Assembly: GCF_026967795.1 (NCBI RefSeq)
Contig: NZ_JAPVBH010000001.1
Coordinates: 671,028-735,027, forward strand
Reading direction: 5' to 3'
DNA length: 64,000 nucleotides
DNA from: Modestobacter sp. VKM Ac-2986
GTDB taxonomy: Bacteria > Actinomycetota > Actinomycetes > Mycobacteriales > Geodermatophilaceae
In this document: piece by piece, positions 42,048 through 51,763 of the stretch
Position numbering within the stretch: position 1 is the stretch's first letter
How the letters are laid out: every line of letters starts with the position of its first letter
Notes under the pieces: model-generated
The model's database searches: none
Seen by the model: the letters and a program-made list of their open reading frames with translations, nothing else
What the model was told of the DNA's origin: nothing
Program-made: the position numbers and the translations under genes

Positions 42048-43133
42048 GTGTGCACCATGCCGACAGCGAGCTCCCCCGTGGTGGTCAGTGTGGTGGTCGA
42101 CGACGGGCTGGTCGGCGGCTTCGGGCTGGGCGTGGTGGCCGAGTTCTTCGGCTACGACCGCCGGGCGATGGGGCTGCCGCTGTTCGACTTCGCGATGGTC
42201 GCGCCGGTGCCGGGCGTCGTCCGCACCGACACCGGCATCCCGGTCCTGGTCGAACACGGGCTCGAGCGCCTGGCCGTCTCCGACATCGTGCTGGTCACCG
42301 CCTGGGAGCTGGTCGACGCCGTCCCGCCGCCGGAGCTGCTCGACGGTCTCCGGGCCGCCCACGCCCGCGGCGCCACGATCATCAGCTCCTGCACCGGGGC
42401 GTTCGTGCTGGCCGAGGCCGGGCTCCTCGACGGGCAGCGGGCCACCACGCACTGGCGGTTCGCCGGCGAGCTGGCCGCCCGGTACCCGGCCGTGCACGTC
42501 GACCCCGCCGTCCTCTACGTCGACAACGGCCAGGTCGTCACCGGCGCCGGCACCGCGGCCGGGGTGGACACGCTGCTGCACCTGGTGCGCCGCGAGTGGG
42601 GCACCAGCGCGGCCAACGCGCTGGCCCGCGAGATGGTCGTGCCACCCCACCGCGACGGCGGGCAGGCGCAGTTCATCGACGCCCCCGTCGCGCGGTGCGA
42701 GGACGACCTGCTGGGCGTCGTCCTGGACTGGGCGCGGGCCCACCTGGCCGAGGACATCAGCGTCCCGCTGCTGGCCCGCCGCGCGCTGATGAGCCCGCGC
42801 AGCTTCGCCCGCCGGTTCAAGGCCACGACCGGGACGACGCCGCACGCCTGGCTGCTGGCCCAGCGGCTGGCCGCGGCCGAGGCGTTGCTGGAGGACAGCG
42901 ACGCCCCCGTCGAGGAGATCGCCCGGCTGGTCGGCTTCGGCACCGCGGCCGGGCTGCGCGAGCAGTTCGGCCGCCGCCGGGGTGTCTCCCCGCGGGCCTA
43001 CCGGCAGACCTTCCGGCCGGCCGCCGGCTCAGCCGGGACGTCGGCGGTGCAGCTCCACGGGCACGGGCCGGGGGCTGGCCGGGTGCGGGGCGACGAGGCC
43101 GGCGTCCATGCGGGCCTCGGTCAGCCGGCGTAG
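42048..43133 (+). CDS. GlxA-family AraC-type regulator with DJ-1/PfpI domain
   Basis: A 361-residue regulator. The N-terminal amidotransferase-like domain includes [20 protein letters not shown] (cysteine elbow) and [16 protein letters not shown]. The C-terminal AraC HTH contains [20 protein letters not shown] and a second HTH ending [10 protein letters not shown]. Such proteins sense small molecules and control catabolic genes. After the usual end the frame continues about 35 residues across the end of the convergent gene. GTG start; an ATG three codons later is also possible. Confidence 0.9.
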   Translation: MCTMPTASSPVVVSVVVDDGLVGGFGLGVVAEFFGYDRRAMGLPLFDFAMVAPVPGVVRTDTGIPVLVEHGLERLAVSDIVLVTAWELVDAVPPPELLDGLRAAHARGATIISSCTGAFVLAEAGLLDGQRATTHWRFAGELAARYPAVHVDPAVLYVDNGQVVTGAGTAAGVDTLLHLVRREWGTSAANALAREMVVPPHRDGGQAQFIDAPVARCEDDLLGVVLDWARAHLAEDISVPLLARRALMSPRSFARRFKATTGTTPHAWLLAQRLAAAEALLEDSDAPVEEIARLVGFGTAAGLREQFGRRRGVSPRAYRQTFRPAAGSAGTSAVQLHGHGPGAGRVRGDEAGVHAGLGQPA

Positions 43134-43868
43134 CTCGGCATAGGCCGCGGGCCCCAGCAGCGCGGTGAGCTCGGGGCCGTAGGTCTCCACCAGCGGCTGC
43201 GCCGACACGTGCGCGGTGGGGGAGCCGGTGCACCACCAGTGCAGGTCGTGCCCGCCGGGGCCCCAGCCGCGCCGGTCGAACTCACCGATGCTGGACACCA
43301 GCACCCGGGTGTCGTCGGGACGGTCGACCCACTCCTGCTCCCGGCGCACCGGCAGCTGCCAGCACACGTCGGGCTTGGTCTCCAGCGGGTGCCGCCCCTG
43401 GCGCAGCGCCATCGCGTGCAGCGCGCAGCCGGCGCCCGCGGGGTGGCCGGGCCGGTTGAGGAAGACGCAGGCGCCGTCGACGACCCGGGTGCGCAGCGCC
43501 TGCTCGGCCGTCCCGTCCTCCGCCGGCTCGTCGAGGGTGTCGGCCTCGGTCCAGTCGTCGCGGCCCACCGCGGTGCCCGGGTGCCGCTGCCAGTCGGCCG
43601 GGGTCAGGTCGGCCACCGACGCCGCCACCCGCTCCAGGTCGTCGGTGTCGGTGAAGAAGGCGCCGTGGTTGCAGCAGCCGTCCTCGGCGCGCCCGGCCAC
43701 CACCCCGGCGCAGCCGCGGCCGAAGACGCAGGTCCAGGCGCTGGTCAGCCAGGTGAGGTCGGCGCGCACCCAGTGCTCGGGGTCGGCCGGGTCGGGGAAC
43801 TCCACCCACTCGCGGGGGAAGTCCAGGCCCACCTCGGGCGGCGGTTCGACGGCGGTGCTCGGGTCCAC
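43029..43868 (-). CDS. Conserved cysteine-rich protein (Rv0495c-like)
   Basis: A 279-residue cytosolic protein of a conserved actinobacterial family, equivalent to Rv0495c beside ppx. Cysteine clusters appear as [39 protein letters not shown] and KPDVCWQLP, suggesting metal or Fe-S binding; the function is unknown. TACCCT (43880-43875 on the minus strand) ends six bases before the GTG at 43868, a leaderless promoter. Its 3' end overlaps the GlxA-type gene by 105 bases. Confidence 0.85.
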   Translation of the reverse strand: MDPSTAVEPPPEVGLDFPREWVEFPDPADPEHWVRADLTWLTSAWTCVFGRGCAGVVAGRAEDGCCNHGAFFTDTDDLERVAASVADLTPADWQRHPGTAVGRDDWTEADTLDEPAEDGTAEQALRTRVVDGACVFLNRPGHPAGAGCALHAMALRQGRHPLETKPDVCWQLPVRREQEWVDRPDDTRVLVSSIGEFDRRGWGPGGHDLHWWCTGSPTAHVSAQPLVETYGPELTALLGPAAYAELRRLTEARMDAGLVAPHPASPRPVPVELHRRRPG

Positions 43869-43885
43869 CGGAGCAGGGTAGTGAC

Positions 43886-43942
43886 AGGGCCCCCTCCTCC
43901 TCACGCCTCGCTCCGCTCGGCGCGAGCCCCTGGAGGGGGCCA
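43886..43942. repeat. Dispersed intergenic element (copy 6)
   Basis: AGGGCCCCCTCCTCCTCACG to CCCCTGGAGGGGGCC, with CTCGCTCCGCTCGG in the centre. Unlike the other copies it lies between two divergent genes, so a terminator role does not fit here. Confidence 0.6.
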
Positions 43943-43956
43943 GGCAGACTGACGGC

Positions 43957-44901
43957 ATGCGACTCGGGGTTCTGGACGTCGGCTCGAACACGGTGCACCT
44001 GCTGGTGGTGGACGCGCACGTCGGTGCCCACCCCACGCCGATGCACGACGACCGGTCCGTGCTGCGGCTGGCCGAGCACGTGGGCGAGGACGGCAAGCTG
44101 TCCAAGGCGGGGGAGAGGACGCTGCTCAACGCGGTGCTGCGGGCCAAGCAGCAGGCCGCCGAGCAGCGCTGCGACGAGCTGCTGGCCTTCGTCACCTCGG
44201 CGATCCGGGAGGCCGACAACGGCGCCGCGGTGCTCCGCCGGGTCCGCGAGCAGACCGGCGTGGACCTGCAGGTGCTCACCGGTGAGGACGAGGCCCGGCT
44301 GACCTTCCTGGCCGTGCGCCGCTGGTTCGGCTGGAGCGCGGGCCGGCTGCTGGTGCTCGACATCGGCGGCGGCTCGCTGGAGCTGGCCACCGGCATCGAC
44401 GAGGACCCGGACGTCGCCCTGTCGGTGCCGCTGGGCGCCGGGCGGATGACCCGGCGCTTCCTGCCCGACGCCGAGACCGGGGGCCGGCCGGACCTCAAGG
44501 CGCTGGCCGCCCTGGAGGAGCACGCCGCCGAGGTGCTGGCCCCGGTCGGCGACAAGCTGCGCGCCGCCGGCGAGCCCGACCTGGTGGCCGCCACCTCCAA
44601 GACCTTCCGCACCCTGGCCCGCCTCGCCGGCGCCGCGCCGTCGGGGGCCGGGCTGCGCACGCCCCGCGGGATGACCGCCACCGGGTTGACCCAGGTGCGG
44701 GGCTTCGTCTCCCGGATCGAGGCCACCGCGCTGGCCGAGCTGCAGGGCGTGTCGGCGCAACGCGCGCACCAGGTCCCGGCCGGTGCCGTCGTGGCGCAGG
44801 CCGCGATGCGCGCCGTGGACGTAACGTCTGTGCGGATCTGCCCGTGGGCACTGCGTGAGGGAGTCATCCTCCGCCGGATGGACCAGCTGGAGGGAGCCTG
44901 A
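43957..44901 (+). CDS. Ppx/GppA exopolyphosphatase-like phosphatase
   Basis: A 314-residue member of the Ppx/GppA family, related to Rv0496. ASKHA nucleotide-binding signatures: [18 protein letters not shown] at the start and [15 protein letters not shown] near residue 133. It lacks the C-terminal HD-like extension of E. coli Ppx, as in the short mycobacterial form. Expected activity: hydrolysis of polyphosphate or pppGpp. The stop overlaps the next ATG by one base. Confidence 0.9.
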   Translation: MRLGVLDVGSNTVHLLVVDAHVGAHPTPMHDDRSVLRLAEHVGEDGKLSKAGERTLLNAVLRAKQQAAEQRCDELLAFVTSAIREADNGAAVLRRVREQTGVDLQVLTGEDEARLTFLAVRRWFGWSAGRLLVLDIGGGSLELATGIDEDPDVALSVPLGAGRMTRRFLPDAETGGRPDLKALAALEEHAAEVLAPVGDKLRAAGEPDLVAATSKTFRTLARLAGAAPSGAGLRTPRGMTATGLTQVRGFVSRIEATALAELQGVSAQRAHQVPAGAVVAQAAMRAVDVTSVRICPWALREGVILRRMDQLEGA

Positions 44902-45929
44902 TGTCGCAGCCCGACTCGGGGGAGTACAGCGTCCGCTCGCTCGCCGAGATCCTCCGCGAGCACGGCCTGGAGAGCGAGCTCGGCACCCGCCCGGGGCGTC
45001 GCCGCCGTCCCGGTGAGGACGTCGAGTCCACCGGCCGGTCGGCGCGCGTCGAGTCCTCGCCGCACACCCCCCGGGCCGAGCCGCCCGTCCGGCCGCCCGC
45101 GGCGCGCGCCGCGGCACAGGCGCAGGCCAAGGCCCGGGCGCAGGCCCAGGCGCCGGTCGCGCGTCCGGCCTCAGGCGCGCCGTCCCGTCCGTCCGGCCAG
45201 AGCTGGACCCCCGCACCCGAGCCCTCGGCCCGGCCCGCGGCCGGCCTCGCCGGGCCGGTCGCCCCCGCCCGCACCCCCGCACCCGCCCGGACGCCGGAGC
45301 CGGCCCGCACGTCGGCCTCCTTGCCGGCCGCCTGGGACCTCGACGACCGGGACGGGCCCGCCGGCACCGGCCGGGTCAACGGCAGGTCCGAGGCGACGGC
45401 GCCCCCGCCGGTGCGCACCGGGCGGCGCAAGGGCGACCTGGACACCGCCGAGCCCGCGGCCGACTCCCCGTCGCTGTTCGGCACGGGGCCCGCGACCTCC
45501 GCCGTCCGCTCGGGGGTCACCGGCTCGACCGCGCTCCCCGACAGCGTCGAGCGCGCCCGGCGCGCCGCCCAGCACCCGGTCACCGGCCCGATCCCGGTCG
45601 TCACCGCCGCCCAGCTGGCCGAGGCCGACGCCGAGCCGCTCACCGGCCGGCAGGGGGTGCTCGCCTGGCTGCGGTTCGTCGGTGAGCTCGTCGTCGCCCT
45701 GGCCGTCGGCATCGGGCTGTACTTCGCCTTCACCGTGCTCTGGGGCGTGATGCCCTACGTGGCGATGGTGGTGGCGCCGCTGACGATCACCGGTCTGGTC
45801 GCCGGTGTGCACGTCTGGCGGCAGCGGCACGGCGAGGGGGCACCCGGCGTCCCGCTGCTGGCGGTCCTGCTGCTGGCCGGGACGGTCCTGACCGTCGCCC
45901 CGGCGGCCGGGCTCATCGCCGCCGGCTGA
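44901..45929 (+). CDS. Conserved membrane protein (Rv0497-like)
   Basis: A 342-residue protein with a short conserved N-terminus ([16 protein letters not shown]), a long Pro/Ala/Arg-rich disordered middle (about residues 30-190) and three C-terminal transmembrane helices (about 255-342). Position after the Ppx gene matches Rv0497. Function unknown; the disordered cytosolic region suggests protein interactions. TGATG junction with the previous gene gives translational coupling. Confidence 0.8.
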   Translation: MSQPDSGEYSVRSLAEILREHGLESELGTRPGRRRRPGEDVESTGRSARVESSPHTPRAEPPVRPPAARAAAQAQAKARAQAQAPVARPASGAPSRPSGQSWTPAPEPSARPAAGLAGPVAPARTPAPARTPEPARTSASLPAAWDLDDRDGPAGTGRVNGRSEATAPPPVRTGRRKGDLDTAEPAADSPSLFGTGPATSAVRSGVTGSTALPDSVERARRAAQHPVTGPIPVVTAAQLAEADAEPLTGRQGVLAWLRFVGELVVALAVGIGLYFAFTVLWGVMPYVAMVVAPLTITGLVAGVHVWRQRHGEGAPGVPLLAVLLLAGTVLTVAPAAGLIAAG

Positions 45930-45953
45930 GCCGGCGGCGACGAGGGGGGCGGG

Positions 45954-46493
45954 TCAGCGGGCGAACTGCTCCACGATCGTGCGGCCGAAGGCGGGCAGGT
46001 CGTCGGGGTTGCGGCTGGTGGTCAGGTTGCCGTCGACGACGACCTCCTCGTCCACCCACTCCGCGCCGGCATTGCGCAGGTCGGTCCGCAGCGAGGGCCA
46101 CGACGTCATCCGCCGGCCCCGCACGACGTCGGCCTCGATGAGCACCCACGGGGCGTGGCAGATCGCCGCCACCGGCTTGCCGGCGTCGAAGAACGCCTTC
46201 ACGAACGCCGCGGCGGCCGGCTCGGCCCGCACGAAGTCGCCGTTGACGACCCCACCGGGCAGCACGAGGGCGTCGTAGGACGCCGGGTCGGCGTCGGCCA
46301 GGGCGAGGTCGACGTCCTTGCTGTCGCCGGGCTCGATGTGCTGGTAGGCGGTGATGCTGCCGGGCTCCAGGCCGATGAGCTGGGGCGTCGCCCCGGCGTC
46401 GACGAGCGCCTGCCAGGGCTGCTCGAGCTCGACCTGCTCCACACCGTCGGTGGCCAGCACCGCCACCCGCTTGCCGTTCAGTTCTCCGGACAT
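45954..46493 (-). CDS. DJ-1/PfpI-family type 1 glutamine amidotransferase-like protein
   Basis: A 179-residue PfpI-like protein. The nucleophile elbow is AAICHAPWVLIEADVVRGR (cysteine about 111), with ALVLPGGVVNGDFVR upstream. Relatives have protease, deglycase or chaperone-like roles. The ATG at 46493 is preferred; upstream frame is unlikely. Convergent with the preceding membrane protein. Confidence 0.9.
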   Translation of the reverse strand: MSGELNGKRVAVLATDGVEQVELEQPWQALVDAGATPQLIGLEPGSITAYQHIEPGDSKDVDLALADADPASYDALVLPGGVVNGDFVRAEPAAAAFVKAFFDAGKPVAAICHAPWVLIEADVVRGRRMTSWPSLRTDLRNAGAEWVDEEVVVDGNLTTSRNPDDLPAFGRTIVEQFAR

Positions 46494-46552
46494 GCCCCGG
46501 CGCCTACCCCGCGCCCCCACCGGACACACGGCCGGGCACTACGGTCGCGGGC

Positions 46553-47392
46553 ATGATCGCGGGAGAGGGACCGGGAGAGGGACGCCGCACCGGGCTGGCC
46601 ATCGTCGGGGGCGGGAAGATCGGCGAGGCGCTGCTGGCCGGGCTGGTCCGGCGGGCGGGCGGCGCGGCGGGGATCGTCCTGGTCGGGCGCAGCCCCGAGC
46701 GCACCGCCGCGGTCGCCACCCGGTACGGCGTCGAGGTCACCGACCTGGCCGCGGCCGCGGCCCGGTCCCGGGTGCTGCTCCTGGCGGTCAAGCCCCAGGA
46801 CGTCGACGTCCTGGTCGACTCCCTCGCCCCGCACGTCGGCCCCGAGCACCTCGTGGTGTCCGTGGCCGCCGGTGTGCCCACCGCCCGGATCGAGGCCGCG
46901 CTGCCGGCGGGCACCCCGGTCGTGCGGGTCATGCCCAACACCCCGGCGCTGGTGGACGCCGGGATGAGCGTGCTGTCGGCCGGCGCGCACGCCACCGAGG
47001 CGCACCTGGACGAGGCCGAGGCGCTGCTGTCCTCGGTGGGCGCGGTGCGGCGGGTGCCGGAGAGCCAGCAGGACGCCGTCACGGCGCTGTCGGGCAGCGG
47101 GCCGGCCTACTTCTTCTTCCTGGTCGAGGCGATGATCGACGCCGGGATCCTGCTGGGCCTCCCGCGCACCCTGGCCGCCGACCTGATCGTGCAGACCGCC
47201 TACGGCTCGGCGGTCATGCTCCGGGAGTCCGGCGAGCACCCGGTCCAGCTGCGGGAGGCCGTCACCAGCCCCGGCGGGACGACGATCGCCGCCGTCCGGG
47301 AGCTGGAGCGCCACGGCGTGCGGGCCGCGCTGATCGCCGCGCTGGAGGCCGCGCACGACCGCTCGGTCGAGCTGGGCCGCACGGCCGACTGA
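46553..47392 (+). CDS. proC: Pyrroline-5-carboxylate reductase
   Basis: A 279-residue enzyme making proline from pyrroline-5-carboxylate with NAD(P)H. N-terminal Rossmann motif AIVGGGKIGEALLAGLV, LLLAVKPQDVDVLVDSL, VMPNTPALVDAGMSVLS, and C-terminal dimer region TALSGSGPAYFFFLVEAM with LREAVTSPGGTTIAAVRELE. TACGGT ends seven bases before the ATG, a leaderless start. Same position as Rv0500. Confidence 0.95.
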   Translation: MIAGEGPGEGRRTGLAIVGGGKIGEALLAGLVRRAGGAAGIVLVGRSPERTAAVATRYGVEVTDLAAAAARSRVLLLAVKPQDVDVLVDSLAPHVGPEHLVVSVAAGVPTARIEAALPAGTPVVRVMPNTPALVDAGMSVLSAGAHATEAHLDEAEALLSSVGAVRRVPESQQDAVTALSGSGPAYFFFLVEAMIDAGILLGLPRTLAADLIVQTAYGSAVMLRESGEHPVQLREAVTSPGGTTIAAVRELERHGVRAALIAALEAAHDRSVELGRTAD

Positions 47393-47816
47393 CCCGCCGG
47401 GGAGCTCCTCCGGGGTCGGACGCCCGTCCGGCGTGACACCTGCCGGGCCGTCCGGTGACGCTCTGCGACGAGAAGGGCGTCAGACCCCACTCATCCCACC
47501 GTCCCCACGGCTCCCGTTGCACGACGCACCGTTCGTCCCACGCGGCTCCAGGTGACTCACAGGTGTGTGGTTGTCCCCAGATTCCTGTGGACGGGCCGTG
47601 CGACGGACGAGTCGACTTGGGGACAACACGCCGTCACGGGAAGGTCACAGGGTGTCTCTGTCCACTTGTGCCCAGTACGGACCGGTCCGCCTGTCCGTTT
47701 CACCCATCGCTTCTGTCACTCCGGTCGCCCTAGGGTCTTTTCCAGCACGAACGTGACACGCCCGCCGGTGGGGAAGCCGGTGGCAACGGAGCGTGCTGAC
47801 TACGGAGACGAACGAC
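47393..47816 (+). promoter_or_regulatory. Long region before the BldC-like gene
   Basis: No gene is seen in 424 bases. It contains GTTGTCCCCA (47570-47579) and its complement TGGGGACAAC (47618-47627). It also contains TGTGGACGG (47586-47594) and CTGTCCACT (47658-47666), resembling DnaA-box variants. TAGGGT near 47731 is a likely -10 for the HTH gene. Confidence 0.45.
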
Positions 47817-48161
47817 GTGACCATGCCCCAGCGCGCCACCATCCAGACCTCCCGTCCCGGCGTCCCGGCGCCGCGTCCGATGGGCCGGCCCATCTCGGCA
47901 GCCTCGATGTCCCGCCCCGTGCCCGCCGCCCACCCGGCCGCCATGCCCGTCGGCCGCCAGGCCGCCGTCCCGGCCCCCCGCGCCGCCGTCGCCTTCCTGA
48001 CCGTCGCCGAGGTCGCCGCCCTCATGCGCGTGTCCAAGATGACCGTCTACCGCCTGGTCCACGGTGGCGAGCTCTCCGCCGTCCGCGTCGGCCGGTCCTT
48101 CCGGGTGCCCGAGCGCGCCGTCCACGAGTACCTGCGCGACGCCTACACCGACATCGCCTGA
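47817..48161 (+). CDS. BldC-like excisionase-type HTH protein
   Basis: A 114-residue (from GTG 47817) DNA-binding protein. The C-terminal 60 residues form a MerR/excisionase-type winged HTH: FLTVAEVAALMRVSKMTVYR then LVHGGELSAVRVGRSFRVPE, nearly the same as Rv0500A at this locus. Unlike Rv0500A it has a Pro/Ala/Met-rich N-terminal extension of about 50 residues. GGAG precedes GTG 47817; GTG 47793 is also possible. The BldC group controls development in Streptomyces. Confidence 0.88.
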   Translation: MTMPQRATIQTSRPGVPAPRPMGRPISAASMSRPVPAAHPAAMPVGRQAAVPAPRAAVAFLTVAEVAALMRVSKMTVYRLVHGGELSAVRVGRSFRVPERAVHEYLRDAYTDIA

Positions 48162-48221
48162 AAAAGGACCACCTCGCCCCCCACCCTTCGCACGCTCAGG
48201 GCGGGGCCCTGCGAGGCGGCC
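48162..48221. repeat. Dispersed intergenic element (copy 7)
   Basis: AAAAAGGACCACC...CCTTCGCACGCTCAGGGCGGGG...GCGAGGCGGCC, immediately after the HTH stop. The rest of the 228-base gap contains a -10-like TAGTCT (48245-48250) with TTCCAG 16 bases upstream, a probable promoter for bS22. Confidence 0.6.
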
Positions 48222-48389
48222 GTTCCAGCACCTCACCTTCCGGGTAGTCTCGTGCGCTGAGCGGTGCAGCCCCGGATGGGGTGGCCCGCGCACGAGCTGA
48301 TCACCTCGCTCGGTGCACGGACGACGGACCTGCGGAACGACCTCGGTCCGCAGCCCCGGGCACCAGCGAAACGACGTCGGGAGCAGGAC

Positions 48390-48488
48390 ATGGGTTCGGT
48401 CATCAAGAAGCGCCGCAAGCGGATGGCGAAGAAGAAGCACCGCAAGCTCCTCAAGAAGACCCGCGTGCAGCGGCGCAACAAGAAGTGA
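48390..48488 (+). CDS. Ribosomal protein bS22 (AURKAIP1/COX24 domain)
   Basis: A 32-residue, extremely basic protein: [20 protein letters not shown] then [12 protein letters not shown]. It matches the small ribosomal-subunit protein bS22 seen in mycobacterial ribosomes. GGGAGCAGGAC precedes the ATG. Located between the BldC-like gene and the epimerase as in Rv0500A-Rv0500B-Rv0501. Confidence 0.92.
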   Translation: MGSVIKKRRKRMAKKKHRKLLKKTRVQRRNKK

Positions 48489-48498
48489 GCTGACGCTC

Positions 48499-49629
48499 GT
48501 GCCGCCCGCGGTCGTCCTCGTCACCGGCGTCAGCCGATGGCTGGGCGGCGCGCTGGCGGCCGAGCTCGCCTCCGACCCGGCCATCGGCCGTGTCATCGGG
48601 GTGGACACCGTCCCCCCGGCCCCCGAGGTGCTCCGCCGCCTCGGTCGCACGGAGTTCGTCCGTGCCGACATCCGCAGCCCGCTGATCGGCAAGGTCATCG
48701 AGTCGGCGTCGGTGGACACCGTCGTGCACATGAACATCAGCGCCTCGCCGGCCGCGCCCGGTGGGCGGGTGTCGATGAAGGAGCTCAACGTCATCGGCAC
48801 GATGCAGCTGCTCGCCGCCTGCCAGCGCTCGCCGCAGGTCCGCCGGCTCGTGCTCAAGAGCACCACGGCCGTCTACGGCTCCAGCCCGCGCGACCCGGCC
48901 GTCTTCACCGAGACCATGCAGGCCCGCCGTGTCCCCTCCGGCGGCTTCGCCAAGGACAGCCTGGACATCGAGGGCTACGTGCGCGGCTTCGCCCGCCGCC
49001 GTCCCGACGTCGGCGTCTCGGTGCTGCGCTTCACCGACGTGATCGGCCCGCGGATCGACTCTCAGCTGGCCGCCTTCCTCCGGCTGCCGGTCGTCCCGAC
49101 CGTCCTGGGCCACGACGCCCGCCTGCAGCTGCTGCACGAGGACGACGCCGTGGCCGTGCTGACCCGTGCCGCCACCGGTGCGCACGTGGGCACGGTGAAC
49201 GTCGCCGCCGAGGGGACGGTGCTGCTGTCGCAGGCCGTCCGCCGGCTCGGCCGGGTGGCGCTGCCGCTCCCCGGGTCCGCCCTCGGCTCCGCCGGACGGC
49301 TCTCCCGCCGGGCCGGGCTGCCCGCGTGGTCCCCGGAGCAGCTGCGGCACCTGGACGCCGGCCGGGTCGTCGACACCCGCGTGCTGCGCGAGGAGTTCGG
49401 CTCCACCCCGCGCCACAGCACCGCCGAGGCGCTGGCCGACTTCGGGCGCACGCTGTCGCCGGTGCTGCCCCCCGAGGTCGTCGGGTCGGCCGCCTCCTCG
49501 GCGCGTGCGGCGATCGATCAGGTCGCGCGGGGCGCCGCGGTGCTCGGCAACCTCGCCACGACGCTGCGGGGCAGCCGGCCGCAGCCCGCCCCCTCGGTAC
49601 CGGGCCTGCGGGCGGTGCACGATGCCTGA
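48499..49629 (+). CDS. NAD-dependent epimerase/dehydratase (Rv0501-like)
   Basis: A 376-residue extended SDR. Rossmann motif VVLVTGVSRWLGGALAAELA at the start, KSTTAVYGSSPRDPAVF in the catalytic region and VLRFTDVIGPRID. Annotated as galE2 in Mycobacterium, but the substrate is unproven. GTG start ten bases after the bS22 stop with a weak Shine-Dalgarno. Overlaps the acyltransferase by eight bases. Confidence 0.87.
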   Translation: MPPAVVLVTGVSRWLGGALAAELASDPAIGRVIGVDTVPPAPEVLRRLGRTEFVRADIRSPLIGKVIESASVDTVVHMNISASPAAPGGRVSMKELNVIGTMQLLAACQRSPQVRRLVLKSTTAVYGSSPRDPAVFTETMQARRVPSGGFAKDSLDIEGYVRGFARRRPDVGVSVLRFTDVIGPRIDSQLAAFLRLPVVPTVLGHDARLQLLHEDDAVAVLTRAATGAHVGTVNVAAEGTVLLSQAVRRLGRVALPLPGSALGSAGRLSRRAGLPAWSPEQLRHLDAGRVVDTRVLREEFGSTPRHSTAEALADFGRTLSPVLPPEVVGSAASSARAAIDQVARGAAVLGNLATTLRGSRPQPAPSVPGLRAVHDA

Positions 49630-50527
49630 GGCACGGGTCATCCCGCTGCGCCCCGACGGCGAGCAGCCCCCGCCGCCGGAGACGCCGCCGGGCTGGGACG
49701 ACCAGCTCGCCGGCGTGCTGGACTTCCTGCAGCGGCGGGTGACCGGCGACTACGACACCGACGAGTTCGGCTTCGACCCCGACCTCACCGACCACCTGCT
49801 GCTGCCCGCGCTGCGGCCGTGGTTCCAGCGCTGGTTCCGGGTGGAGACCCAGGGTCTGGAGAACGTGCCCGACGTCGGGGGCGCGCTGGTGGTGGCCAAC
49901 CACTCCGGCACCGTCCCGGTCGACGCGCTGATGACCACGGTCGCCCTGCACGACGACCACCCGGCGGCCCGGCGGCTGCGGCTCCTCGGCGCGGACCTGG
50001 TGTTCCAGTACCCGTTCATCGGGTCGATGGCCCGCAAGCTCGGCGTCACGCTGGCGTGCAACGAGGACGCCGAGCGGCTGCTGAGCGCCGGTGAGCTGGT
50101 CGGGGTGTTCCCTGAGGGGTTCAAGGGCGTCGGCAAGCCGTTCAGCGAGCGGTACACGCTGCAGCGCTTCGGTCGCGGCGGCTTCGTCAGCGCAGCGCTG
50201 CGCACCGGGGTGCCGATCGTGCCCTGCGCGATCGTCGGCGCCGAGGAGATCTACCCGATGCTGGGCAACGCCCGCACCGCCGCACGGCTGCTGGGCCTGC
50301 CGTACTTCCCGATCACCCCGACGTTCCCGCTGCTGGGTCCGCTCGGCGCGGTGCCGCTGCCCTCGAAGTGGTTCATCGCCTTCGGCGAGCCGATCGAGAC
50401 CGCGTCCTACGGCCCGGCCGCCGCCGACGACCCGATGGTCGTGTTCAACCTGACCGACCAGGTCCGCGAGACCATCCAGCACTCGCTCTACCGCCTGCTG
50501 CTGCAGCGCCGCTCCGTCTTCTCCTGA
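49622..50527 (+). CDS. 1-acylglycerol-3-phosphate O-acyltransferase-like protein
   Basis: A 301-residue PlsC-family acyltransferase. Signature motifs: VVANHSGTVPVDALM (block I), then VGVFPEGFKGVGKPFSERYT (block III) and VPIVPCAIVGAEE (block IV). It probably acylates a glycerolipid or other polar acceptor at the membrane. It overlaps the upstream epimerase gene, so the two are coupled, as in Rv0501-Rv0502. Confidence 0.9.
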   Translation: MPEARVIPLRPDGEQPPPPETPPGWDDQLAGVLDFLQRRVTGDYDTDEFGFDPDLTDHLLLPALRPWFQRWFRVETQGLENVPDVGGALVVANHSGTVPVDALMTTVALHDDHPAARRLRLLGADLVFQYPFIGSMARKLGVTLACNEDAERLLSAGELVGVFPEGFKGVGKPFSERYTLQRFGRGGFVSAALRTGVPIVPCAIVGAEEIYPMLGNARTAARLLGLPYFPITPTFPLLGPLGAVPLPSKWFIAFGEPIETASYGPAAADDPMVVFNLTDQVRETIQHSLYRLLLQRRSVFS

Positions 50528-50629
50528 CGGCACCGGCCCGCGGCGACGGCCCCGACCGACGACGGGGTGCGCCCGGGGACGTGCGACCCGGCGCGCGCAC
50601 CGATCCGGCCGGCCGCGGGCCGGGCTGGG

Positions 50630-51541
50630 TCAGAAGGGCCAGCGCTGGTTGCGGCGCAGGCTGACCAGTCCGCCGACCACACCGCCGGAGACCGCGGCCA
50701 CCCCGACCGTGGAGCCGGTGATCTTGGCGGCCTTGCGCCCGGTGCGGAAGTCCTTGACCGTCCAGCCCCGGGAGCGGGCGACCGCGCGCAGCTCGGCGTC
50801 GGGGTTGACCGCGACCGCGCTGCCCACCAGGGAGAGCATCGGCAGGTCGTTGGTGGAGTCGCTGTAGGCGGTGCACCGGGTGAGGTCCAGGTGCTCCTGC
50901 TCGGCCAGCGCGCGCACCGCCTGGGCCTTGGACTCCCCGTGCATCATCTCCCCGACCAGCCGCCCGGTGTAACGGCCGTCGACGATCTCCGAGACGGTGC
51001 CCAGCGCACCGGTCAGGCCCAGCCGGTGGGCGATGATCGAGGCCAGCTCGACCGGGGTGGCGGTGACCAGCCAGACCCGCTGTCCCGCGTCGAGGTGCTG
51101 CTGGGCCAGCGCGCGGGTGCCCGACCAGACCCGGTCGGCCATCAGCTCGTCGTAGATCTCCTCGCCGGCCTCGACGATCTCGTGCACCGACCGCCCGGCG
51201 ACGAAGGCCAGCGCGTTGTCCCGCACGGTGTGCATGTCGGTGGCGCTCTCGCTGCCGGCGACCCGGAACTTGGCCTGCTGCCACACGAAGGAGGCCACGT
51301 CCCGGGAGGTGAAGTACTTCCGGGCCGCCAGACCGCGGGCGAACCAGAACAGCGAGGCGCCCATCATCATCGTGTTGTCGACGTCGAAGAACGCCGCGGC
51401 CGTGCGGTCGGGCTCCGGGGCGGTGAACTCGGTCTCCGCCGCAGCCGCCGAGGCCGCACCGGCGAGGAGCGCGCGCGCCTCCTCGTCCTCGAGCTCGACC
51501 GGGCTGCGTGCAGCCCGCCCCAGGAAGGGAACTCGCGCCAC
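50630..51541 (-). CDS. HAD-IB phosphatase (SerB1-like)
   Basis: A 303-residue HAD hydrolase with motif [18 protein letters not shown], motif [12 protein letters not shown] and motif [22 protein letters not shown]. Equivalent to SerB1 (Rv0505c). Phosphoserine phosphatase is the usual annotation, but HAD-IB members also act on other phosphates. The C-terminus carries a basic tail and a hydrophobic stretch ([17 protein letters not shown]). GTG start with GGAGG upstream. Confidence 0.88.
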   Translation of the reverse strand: MARVPFLGRAARSPVELEDEEARALLAGAASAAAAETEFTAPEPDRTAAAFFDVDNTMMMGASLFWFARGLAARKYFTSRDVASFVWQQAKFRVAGSESATDMHTVRDNALAFVAGRSVHEIVEAGEEIYDELMADRVWSGTRALAQQHLDAGQRVWLVTATPVELASIIAHRLGLTGALGTVSEIVDGRYTGRLVGEMMHGESKAQAVRALAEQEHLDLTRCTAYSDSTNDLPMLSLVGSAVAVNPDAELRAVARSRGWTVKDFRTGRKAAKITGSTVGVAAVSGGVVGGLVSLRRNQRWPF

Positions 51542-51763
51542 CCCGCACCACCCTCCGAGCCTCGGCTCCCGGTCCCGGCGACCCTAGCGCCGCCGCCCGC
51601 TCAGCCGCCGGAGGGCCTGCAGTCGACGGTGACCACCAGGGGCAGGCACACCCGCGGCACCGGCGGACGCGAGCCACCGCCCCGGCCGAGGCGGTGTCCC
51701 TGAGCGGTCGACGGGGACGTGCAGGCCGTCGGCACGGGGAGTCGCCGCGTGGTCAACGGCACG

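Noticed and set aside
47570-47666. Replication origin
   Set aside because: DnaA-box-like words are imperfect and few, and no dnaA, dnaN or AT-rich unwinding stretch is nearby. Kept only as a low-confidence cluster.
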